Positions 9,231 to 19,167 of a stretch of DNA of 64,000 nucleotides are shown piece by piece. Made by a program: the position numbers and the translations under genes. The number at the start of each line of letters is the position of its first letter. Within the stretch, counting starts at the first letter, position 1. The stretch lies in assembly GCF_017654505.1 (NCBI RefSeq), contig NC_054541.1, positions 46,504,486 to 46,568,485 on the forward strand, written 5' to 3'. The notes under the pieces are model-generated. The model made no database searches and was not told the DNA's origin. It saw only the letters and a program-made list of their open reading frames with translations. The stretch is from Polyodon spathula. Its lineage: Eukaryota > Chordata > Actinopteri > Acipenseriformes > Polyodontidae.

Positions 9231-12035
9231 AGATAGGAATACCAGCACAGGCAGCTTGGCAGAAGCTGGAGGAGCGATTTGTCACTAACAAAGTCAGATG
9301 CTAATTATTTTAAACGTGCAACACACAGACTATACTGTTACGTATTCAGCATTGAGTACTTGCTACATTATTTATGGGAATCTGAGATTAGCAAATAATT
9401 AAAGCTTTTAAGTTTTGGTACACACTGACTCTTTAATCCTGCCTTCTTTCAGAAGGATTGGATACAAAATAATCCATCGCTTTTATTGCAGCACAAGTAT
9501 GAGGCATTCTTTTTTAAAAACTTTAAAAGACCTCTCACAACAACGTGTATTTATTGCGAGTTTAATATGTAGTGTATTGATAATGTATTGATTGAACTGT
9601 GCTTCGGCAAAACAGTTCTGCTGTTCACTGTACAAGGTAACTGCAGGGTAAAAAATCCTCAACAGCCAGTCAGCGTGCAGCATCCAAACGTTACGTTCTA
9701 TAAATAAAGATTGTACTAGCTGGAGATTCGTAGCTCCGACTGTTGTGCTACCTCATGGATGTATTGTAACTTCACAGATTATTAATTCACCTAACTCAAT
9801 TTCTGCTGTAATTATCAATGAAATGAAAAGTAAACTAGAACCGTTCTTTAAAACTCAAATTTTAAAATAACTTTGCGCACAGAAACAGGCCCTCCCATCG
9901 CTTTAAAACAAAAAAAGGTAAGTCACGGTTATTCTTAGTATTATAGTGATTTTTTTATGTGCATATTTTTCAGTCGGCTATACTATTTATTGTGTGGTCC
10001 AACAAGGAAAAAAAAAATCAGATGGTCCGTGAATAGAAAAGTTTGAGAACCTCTGACCTAAACCACAGCGATACGTCTCTCTTAAGGTCATTAAAACTGA
10101 GTGCCATATGTGTTCAAAGAAATGCCTTCTGATCCTTCAAGGGTTACTGTCCTACCTTTCCCATTTGATTTCTAATTGCTGCTCTAGATGTCTTAGCCAG
10201 CTGTCTTCCTGCAAGCTAGAATATCATTCATAATTTATATGCATTTCACAGTAATTTCCATCCTTGGTTTATATTCCTGTTATCTGCCTCCTGGTATTAC
10301 ATTGCTTTTCCAAGCGCTTTATTCCAAACCAGATTTTTCTTGAAACCTTTTTTCATAAAAATAGCTGTCCATACAGTCTGAGTAGTCTTGAAAAACGCAC
10401 ACTGGGAGCTTCCAGACTGCCGGACCAGCTTCTCAGAACTGCTGATCTTTTCATAGTACAAAACCCTGTAACCCAGTTAAAGTTGGATTTCAAGGCTGCC
10501 TCTCTGTATTGCTGAAATACGGTTGGTGACAAGGCTGATTTAACCTGGGCTGTTGGTACAGAAGATTAAGCCCCTCCTCATAAAGGGTTAAAGTGTGGTC
10601 CTTTTTATTTTGTAGGAGCTGTTTGTTTACCAGACACCTTGGCTGTTTGTTGTGTAAAAGGCTTACAAGCTGGCTTCAGGGTTGAAGAGAACAATTATAT
10701 TGCGTAACTGCCACAGACCACGTGGCTTTGTGGTTGGTAAATAAACTTATACTGTAGCTTCAGCCAATTACATTGCAGTTTGCGTTGCGAAACTGAGCTA
10801 TTTTTCACTTTGATGCCAACTAAAAAGACACTGCGTTTATAAGCTTCATTCCCAGCAGCCTCAGAGACAGTGGTACGGTATGGAATATTTGCTGAGTGCC
10901 AGCATCCAGGGAAGTGAGACACTATGTCTACTTTCTCCTGATGAAGTAATAACAATCAATAATCACTACAGAGACACTGCTCAGCCATTCCATGGTATTT
11001 TTTATATCTGTAACAGTGTAAAAATGTAAAAGAATAAATGTACCGAAAAATACAATGGATTTACTGTACCCAGCCCTTAATGGAAGGGAATGAGCATATT
11101 GTAGTTTGATTATTAACTTGTGTAGTGCTTAGATCTAAAATAAACTGAGAGACCGCTTATTTTAAAAATACCTGTCATGTTTAGGATGACCTCATCCGTT
11201 TAAAAACCTGGGCAGGGTAAACGTACTGCAGTATCCCTGTCGACGTCCATTTCAGACAGGTTTCATTACGCTCTTGATTAATAGCATAAAACCTATGAAA
11301 CCAAAACTAGTTTCATGCAAATCAAACGTGTCATGTTTCCATATAGCCTGACAAAAGTGGCCCCTTTGGCAATGTATTTACCACTCTGCGCCTGGATTGG
11401 GATTCAGTTTTGTAAAATATTTGCATCGTCATCTACAGTTTACTACATAAAAAACTGAAAACCAGAGTTGCAGAAATAAATGGTGAATCCAGTTTGGAAG
11501 AGAAATCTAGCTCTGCAGCTTACAAGGCAGGCCTGTGTGTTACAGAAGCAATATTGGAATAAGCTCAGTTAAGATTAGTCATCTAAATGACTAAAAGCCA
11601 ATTGAAGTCTTGGGTTACAATTCAAGGGCTTTGAAGAGCAGTGTTTGGAGCTCAGATGTGTTCTTGAGCCTTCCTCCTTGTTCCAGTACTAAAATAGTTT
11701 TCCGCCTGGCCGTGCCAAGAGCTTGTATGCTCATGAATGTTACTGTAGCTTGTTGTTTGAAATGTTAAATGGCTGTGCATCTCGCACACACTGGGACCTT
11801 GTTGTCATTTACAAAGGACATTTTTCTGGAGTGGTACAAAAGGAAACACCATATTCAGTTCTGCCTCAAAACAGTACAAATTCCTGCTGTGCCATTATAT
11901 TATTGCCAGATGCAGGTCCTGTTCTATGGGTAACTTGTATCTCCATTTTGTAGCCTGTAGTACATCACATGCAGTGTGCTTCATGACTGCTTTCTGTTCT
12001 TGCCAAATAAGATATTCACTTTAAGAGTTTCCCCT
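9231..12035. other. No gene recognised; probable end of a hAT-like repeat at 10055
   Basis: I see no coding block. At about 10000-10055 the sequence ggtccgtgaatag...gtttgagaacctctg reads, on the minus strand, as cagaggttctcaaac, a terminus common in hAT-type fish repeats; I found no matching second end. The rest is AT-rich with short chance frames. Confidence 0.4.
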
Positions 12036-13511
12036 GCATAACAGAGGCTGAAGCGTTAAAGGGACTAGGAGTGCTTAACATAAACAGATCCTCTGGGCCG
12101 GATGAGATCCTCCCAATAGTGCTCGGAGAAATGAAGGAAGTTATTTACAAACCACTAACCAAGATCATGCAACAGTCTTGCGAGACAGGGGTTGTACCAA
12201 CAGACTGGAGAATTGCAAACATAATACCGATCCACAAAAAGGGAGACAGAACCGAACCAGGTAACTACAGAACAATAAGTCTGACTTCTATTATATGTAA
12301 ACGTATGGAAACTATAATAAGATCCAAAATGGGAAATTACCTATATGGTAACAGTATCCAGGGAGACAGTCAGTATGGTTTTAGGAAAGGGACATCGTGT
12401 CTAAGTAACCTGCTTGATTTTTTTTTTTATTTTGAGGATGCAACATCGACAATGGAAAATTGCAAAGTATATGACATGGTTTATTTAGATTTCCAGAAAG
12501 CTTTTGACAAAGACCTGCATAAAAGATTAATTCTCCAACTAAACTCAGTAGGGATTCAAGGAAATGCATGCACATGGATTAGGGAGTGGTTAACATGAAG
12601 AAAACAGAAAGTACTGTTTAGAGGAGAAGCCTCAAAATGGAGCGAGGTAACCAGTGGTGTACCACAGGGATCAGTATTAGGTCCTCTGCTATTCCTAATC
12701 TACATTAAAGACTTAGATTCTGGTATTGTAATCAAACTTGTTAAATTTACAGATGTCACAAAAATAGGAGGAGTGGTAAACACTGTTGCAGCAGCAAAGG
12801 TCATTCAAAATGATCTAGACAAGATTCAGAACTGGGCTGACACATTTAATAGAGAAAAGTGTAAGGTACTGCATGCAAGCAATAAAAATCTGCATTATAA
12901 ATACCATATGGGAGGTATTGAAATTGAAGAAGGAATCTATGAAAAAGACCTAGGAGTTTATGTTGAGAAATGTCTTCATCTAGACAATGTGGGCAAGCTA
13001 TATAAAAGCCAACAAGATGCTCGGATACATTGTGAAAAGTGTTGAATTTAAATCAAGGGAAGTAATGTTCAAACTTTACAATGCATTAGTAAGACCTAAT
13101 CTAGAATATTGTGTGCAGTTCTGGTCACATCACTACAAAAAGAATATTGCTGTTCTAGAAAGAGTGCAAAGAAGAGCGACCAGAATTATTCCGGGTTTAA
13201 AAGGCAAGTTAGGCTAAAAGAATTGAATTTAATTGGGCTTGAACAAAGAAGACTACACGTCGAGCTGATTCAAGCATTCAAAATTCTAAAAGGTATTGAC
13301 AGTGTCAACCCAAGGGACTTTTTCGACCTGAAAAAAGAAACCAGGACCAGGGGTCACAAATGGAGATTAGATAAAGGGGTATTCAGAACAGAAAATAGGA
13401 GGCACTTTTTTACTCAGAGAATTGTGGGTGTATGGAACCAACTCCCCAGTAATGTTGTTGAAGCAGACACCCTGGGAGCCGAATGGCCTCCTCTTGTTTG
13501 TAAACTTTAAA
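12036..13511 (+). pseudogene. CR1-like LINE reverse transcriptase, degraded plus-strand copy
   Basis: This is a 5'-truncated copy of the same LINE family as 19168-22010. It starts within the linker before the RT domain (ITEAEALKG) and runs through SGPDEILPIVLGEMKEVIY, NYRTISLTSIICK, YLDFQKAFDK, SGVPQGSVLGPLLF and the C-terminal region with RGHKWRLDKGVFRTENRRHF. Damage is plain: a TGA at 12596-12598 inside EWLT(C)RKQK, a short inserted Phe-rich run near 12420-12432, small deletions, frameshifts near 12980 and 13205, and the catalytic box FADD reads FTDV near 12750. Near 13478 it jumps directly to the distal 3' untranslated part (gccgaatggcctcctc), skipping the last coding segment. The terminal 8-bp repeats are missing. 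It is a dead copy. Confidence 0.92.
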
Positions 13512-13689
13512 AATGACCGCATTATCACCCTCCACTGAATGTATTCCCATATGAATGAACTGTAAAAAGTACTGCTGCCAGTCGATTAAATTCGACTTTG
13601 AGAAGTATTGTGGCAGAAGCCAAAGATTTGGACCAATTAGCTGTGCTGTAGCTAACTCAGAATTTAAAGTTCAAAATTCCAAAATGGAC

Positions 13690-14781
13690 CAGGGTTGAAG
13701 TCATTTCCCATTTTTTAAATTCCAATTGCTTTTTAAAATCAAGGCCCAATTTCAATTCCAATTCCAGTTCCTTTGAAGGAGAATATAATGATTGTTCAGC
13801 GGGTTTCATTTGAAACCAGTTTAACTCTAGAAGTGCTGCGGTTAAAGTCATACCTGAAACCTCCACCGGCAGTCACATTTTAAACAACATCAGTATTAAA
13901 ATGAAAGACAAACTCAGAAACAACTCAAAACTTATTCAAGCACATCATATCAAACATCTGCACAGCTGAAACGCCGTATTTAAATTAACAATTAAACATA
14001 AAGTTTTTTTTTTTCCAACCTACAACATATAAAGCACTACTTCAAAATATGAAACGCTATAATAAAGTAAACATTTCAAAAGACAGTAGTGTGTAAACGG
14101 GTAGACGTACATATAAAACCTGTAAAAACGAAAATAGTTTTTAATTTAAACATCTTGCATGTGTGTCACTCGATGCAGCACTCAATACAGGCTGAGCTGC
14201 TGCAGCCTGTTGCTTTGCAGTTTTCTGATCAAAATGTTTAATGCCGAAGCACTGTGGTTAGCTTCAAGATGAAATCTCTCCTACTGATATTTTCCCCGGA
14301 GCATTCCTTGTACAAAACAAAGGAATTGATGGCTGCAGGTCCAGTACAGATAACAACAGAATGCTGTAGGTTATATTCACAATAAAACATATATTGTAAA
14401 AGGCAGTCAAAATGACAGCTTTGGCAGTTCTAGGTGGGTGGGATTATAACTAACTTAATTTCGTGATCCTGCCTTTCAAATGCAGTCATGGTATTTAATA
14501 CATGTATTTAGAAAAAGTAAACAGACAAACGTATAACTTTCAGAAACGCAGAGTAGTTTAAATTTGTAAACCTCAAAACATCAAAATGAGTGCCGTGGCG
14601 GTTCTAGTGTTGATTGATGAGCAGTGACTTTAAATATGTTGTCACAAATGAGAAATGTGAGAAGCTCATTTTAACAGAACACTGGAAATTGCAATTTTGA
14701 TGAACGCTAATGTGTGAATTGATTTAAAAGGGATTTTAAGAAGGTATTGGAATTGAAAAACAGGAATTGACGCCAACCCTG
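13690..14781. mobile_element. hAT-like non-autonomous DNA transposon (1.09 kb)
   Basis: The left end at 13690 starts CAGGGTTGAAGTCA and the right end at 14781 reads, on the opposite strand, CAGGGTTGGCGTCAATTCC. The inverted termini match imperfectly over about 55 bases, including the AT-rich part aattccaat...ttaaaatc. The 8 bases before the element (aaatggac) and after it (atatggac) match at 7 of 8 positions, as expected of an 8-bp target duplication. CAGNG-type ends with 8-bp duplications are the hallmark of hAT elements. The interior has no protein-coding block, so it would depend on transposase from elsewhere. Superfamily assignment is inferred from termini and duplication length. Confidence 0.75.
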
Positions 14782-15588
14782 ATATGGACAGTGTTGTTCA
14801 CAGAGGTAAGAAAAGTTTGTTTTTTTTCATAGCATTGTTTTGATTTATCAGGGCACATCCATTTTGTTTTTTGTGCATTCCTGTGACACGAATAATTGTC
14901 TCTGAAGCTTGCTTTCGTCTTGAGGACAGGCTATTTTTGCTCCGATGTACGTACAGGAACAGGCTTCTCATTTTCAGGTAAAGAGCACTGAGTTTGTACC
15001 ATATCACTGTACACAGCCGAGGCACCAATGCTCACAAGCATTCATAGAGTAATGAAAACCTCACAGTCAAGAAGTCAATGGACGATGAAGGGCCAAAACA
15101 TTTATTTGAAATATTTATTTACTGCACATGCATAAAAGGACTGCTGAAAGTACCATGGGTATTCATATACATATCAAGGCCTACCTGTAGAGTACAGCAA
15201 TATGAGGAAGAACTTGGATAAGTCCTAATGCGCTGTAAATATGGTAATACTGTGCTGTACAATGTTACTATGACAGAAATTAGGACTTTATACTGTTGAA
15301 ACAGAAATGAGTGAAACCAGCTATGTTAGAAAAACAGTGAAAAACCCTTTGCAGTGCTCCGAAGTTGTTTTCCACTCCGCTTTGAAAAATACAACCAAGC
15401 ATTGATCCGTAACTTCAAACCTGTATCACCTTGGACTGTTTCATCTTGCCGATAACTCCTAGCAATAAGTGCTTGATGCAATCCAGTGGCATTCGCAGGT
15501 ACTATAAAATGCTCTAATAAAATCAAGCTGTGCTTGATCCCAATCAAACAAAAACACTTATGGCTTGAACTATACTGTAACAAAGTAA
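14782..15588. other. No gene recognised
   Basis: AT-rich non-coding sequence between the hAT-like element and the solo LTR. Only short frames without motifs are present. Confidence 0.5.
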
Positions 15589-15593
15589 GTGAC

Positions 15594-16162
15594 TGTGACA
15601 GGATGGACCTGTGATGTCAGGCCAGATGCAGGAAGAATAACAAAGGCAGTACTGCAGGGCAAAAAGATGCGGCGCAGTGTTTTTATTAAAAAAAAAAGTA
15701 AATAAACACTGCTCACAGAGCACAAAAATAAAAAGGCATACAAAAACAAATCACGAACACGACACGCAGGCCCGGCTGGGCAGTGGCCTTCACGGATCCA
15801 ATAAGTTTTCTTAGTTTTAAATTTCTCTCTCTCCTTGCTCTCCCGTTCCTCATCTGAACACCCACACAGAGTGCAGAGAGCTGCAGGTTTATATGTCGTG
15901 ACTGAGGGGTTTAACCAGCTAGTAGTTATTCTATTATCCCTCAGCCACAATCTGCATGAGTTTATTAATTACTCATGGCAGAGGACGAGCTGCCAACCTC
16001 ACCTCTGCCAGAACACGCTTAAATAAATAAAACACATGGCGCTTCGCCGTCATATATAAATACAATCATAATACAAACAAATACAAATAACATGGGAGGA
16101 GGGGGAGACCCTGTTCTAAAAATAAATAAACAGTACTGTACAGGGCTCCTCGCCCTGTTACA
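15594..16162 (-). mobile_element. Solo LTR (minus strand) with perfect 5-bp target duplication
   Basis: On the minus strand the block starts TGTAACAGGGCGAGG and ends CCATCCTGTCACA. It is flanked by GTGAC at 15589-15593 and again at 16163-16167, a perfect 5-bp target duplication. Promoter and polyadenylation signals are in LTR order on the minus strand: catataaacctgcag (TATA-like, about 15883-15898) and then aataaaaacactg (about 15675-15687). No internal coding region is attached, so it is a solo LTR, the usual product of recombination between two LTRs. The tata...acctgcagct segment is shared with the LTR-like block at 44059-44858, so both belong to related families. Confidence 0.88.
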
Positions 16163-16167
16163 GTGAC

Positions 16168-19114
16168 CTTAAACAGCTTTGCTAGATTTAGCAAAACCAC
16201 AGTTCTTTGGAGTATTATCTCCAGACTAAAGGGGATTATTGTTGGAAAAGCCATTTCTTGATTGATTGTAATGGTTTTTGCAGTGTTCATCTCTTATCTG
16301 GCATCTGTCTTTTATCAGACAGGCAAACCCAACTCTTACAGTATACTGCTTTTCTCCATCTTATTATTTCAACTGAATTATGAGGGACTGGCAGCGTGTA
16401 GTCTGCTACTTCAATCAGAAGTCATTTCGTTCTTTTAACAGTGTTTCGTTTTTTTTCTAATGCGATTCTGAACTTCTCTAAAGATTTTGGTCTGGTTCAG
16501 ACATCATACAAGCACATTGCTTTGTAATGAGAAACTTAAGGACAGTAAAAAAGACATTTATAGCAACAAGTGAAGCGCTAGATGTTTTTGAGGACTTTGA
16601 CCATATGGAAAAAAAGAATTCTTCAACTGGAACAAACAAACTCAGCACAAAACAAAACTCTTTCTGTCGAACACTGGCCTGTTTTATAAGAGCACTAAAA
16701 TACTAGTCAATGGAAATGTTCAGCCCCATAAAATAATACTTTGTAAAAAGGTTGTTGTACTGAAAATGAACCCATTAATTGCCATTGTCTTCATCTGAAT
16801 ACAGGCAACTTTTGCATGACATAGATTGCCTTATATGGAGAGAGGAGATCTGCCACTTTATAATGATGCGATTCCCTGAATGCATAGTGACAAAGTAAGG
16901 CATCAAGTGTGAATGCTTACAAAAAGCAATTAATAACAATATTTATAATAATAACTGTTAGTTCACAAAAAAAGTTCAAATGTGTGTGCTTTCATTTTCT
17001 GTAAAATCCCCAAGTGGACTATTAGGTTACATAGTGTTTGCATCCCAACCTGATTTAAGAATTTTGCATCCTTAACCTGATTAGATAATGTGCCAGTCGG
17101 CTCCTTCAGCAGCATGCAGTATTTACAAGACTTTCAGAACTCAGGACGATGTCTGCTGCACTGAGGGCTTCAATCTCTATTGTGTATCAAAACCAGAGCG
17201 GGGATGTTTTTTTATAGAGACATTTACCACGTAGTAAAATACCTTACCTAGTGAAAAGGCTAACCGTAAACATTGCTGTATTCCCTGCAGAGTATCATGT
17301 GCGTTTCATGATCTTGCATCTACAGCATGTTCTCTGTACTCCAGTTTAATAATCAGAATGAAAGAGCGGAATACAGAGTTGATTAGCATTTTCAGAAGGT
17401 GGCCATTAAGGTTATCTATTGCTGTGGGGAAGTGAATTTCTAGTGGAATGAATCATTTCAGTTCTGAGTCCTGCGTTTTCACAGAATTGTGGATGCTGGT
17501 GCCGTTATAAACCATTTCTGGAATTCCGTCTGCTCGGCCTATCAAAAAAGAGAGTAATGATACCTTTTTATTTATTTATGTATTTCAATAACAACGCATA
17601 TAAAGAAACAAGAAATGTTTACAAAAAAGGAAAAAATGTTTTTTGCTCCATGCAATTTAATATGATTTAAATAGTCGCATTTCTATTTATAGGCAAACAA
17701 TGCCCGGTCTTGAAAATGTGAATGCTGAAATGATGCTAGAAAGGGGGCATTGGTATATTGCTAAAGCTCAGCTGCAGTTTACTACGGTAGCTGCATGAAA
17801 ATTGTTAGAAACTTCAAATTGCCACCGTGGGCCACAACACATGTCTTATTTCTGTCTTAATGGGTTAAATAAAGATTCACATGCATGGCACTTTCCAGAA
17901 TTCTAGAACAAAAAAAAAAAAAACCAGGCTGAACTGTTATGTAAGGAACGCATGCTAGATCATCTTTAGGATCCGAGCAGCCTCGGCTTCATGCAATGTG
18001 TCAGAAAGATCTCTTTGGAAACATACTGTCATAACATTTTTCAGGTTAAAGATTGGGTCGTGAGAATAAATATTTGGCTTGTCGTGTCTTATGGGGGTTT
18101 TACTAGAAAATATTTTACGCTACAGTACTGGAAAGGGGGAATTAAGTGCACTCAGTTGTGTTATTAATCAGTGGTTATAGTCCTTGCAAAGTGGCAGAGG
18201 AAGAAATTACTGCAAATAGAGTTTAGTGGCTCTTTAAAGGAATTCTAGCTAATAAAATATTGGCAAGGAATGCCCAAGTCCTTTCATCCCATCACTTTCC
18301 ATTCAACATGCCTGGGGTTAAAGGAAGTTACACAGTTACAGGTCCTTTTGAGGGCAGTGATTCATTCTTTTTTTTTTTTTCGGGGACATGCCTGTAGTGT
18401 TCTGACTTGACAGCTGCACTACACCTTACCTGAGTAGTCAGAAAACAGCGTGTTACTGTCAAATACAAATAGGAATTTTGCAAGACCGCAAAATTCAACA
18501 TTGTTGCAATGTGTTATTTGTGGTTCATTGTTCTTACAAGTCTAATGGTGTAATCATGTGATTACAGTACCTACAAAACCAAATTTGCTAATTTAAAATA
18601 CAAGCACAGTTTGTATTAATGTGTATTATGTGCACGCAAGCCAACCGTCAGACAGTCAGTTTTGCTGTTCGGGTTGTTTTTCAGTCTCTTCCTTTCCTTG
18701 ATGAAACTCGTCTCTCCCAGTGACCCTTGCTGACCTGCGTTCTGGTGAATCGCAGTGACTCTGCATCCAAACAAGCTTAGCCTGGGAATCTCTTCTGTCT
18801 CTGCGCTAATGCTGTGCTGCTATTTCAGGGTTCCCGTTACCTGTTGGGATGATTTAAAATGCTAATACTGGCACTCTGCTGAGGAGCGCTTTAAACATAC
18901 AGCTGTGTTGAGTGCCACACTGAACCACAACACTGCGTGCTTTGTGTAAACTAAAGAAAAATAAATACAAATACTATCATTTCTTATTGTTTTTAAAAGA
19001 AGATAATGCTGTACTACATCTTTAAGTGGTATGTTTAAGAACGTGATTCAGCGGTTTGAAAATTGAGAAATGTGCTGTATAAAGCTAACCTGAATCAGCA
19101 GGCAGGCTCCTGCA
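16168..19114. other. No gene recognised
   Basis: Nearly 3 kb of AT-rich DNA with no recognisable coding block. It contains poly-T (18369-18380), an A run near 17910-17923 and a TTTA-rich tract near 17567. Confidence 0.5.
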
Positions 19115-19139
19115 GGTGATGCATTTAAAAGGTGCTAAA
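19115..19139 (+). repeat. 25-bp direct repeat, copy 1 (left of the CR1 element)
   Basis: The sequence starting ggtgatgcatttaaaagg occurs here and again at 22800-22824, identical over 25 bases. The two copies bracket the CR1 element at a distance of 3.7 kb. They may be an unusually long target duplication or a duplicated flank. Confidence 0.85.
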
Positions 19140-19167
19140 ATACAATGAGGAAAAATAATGTAACTGT

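Noticed and set aside
15570..15950. 126-codon minus-strand frame
   Set aside because: It lies inside the solo LTR, which is not expected to code.
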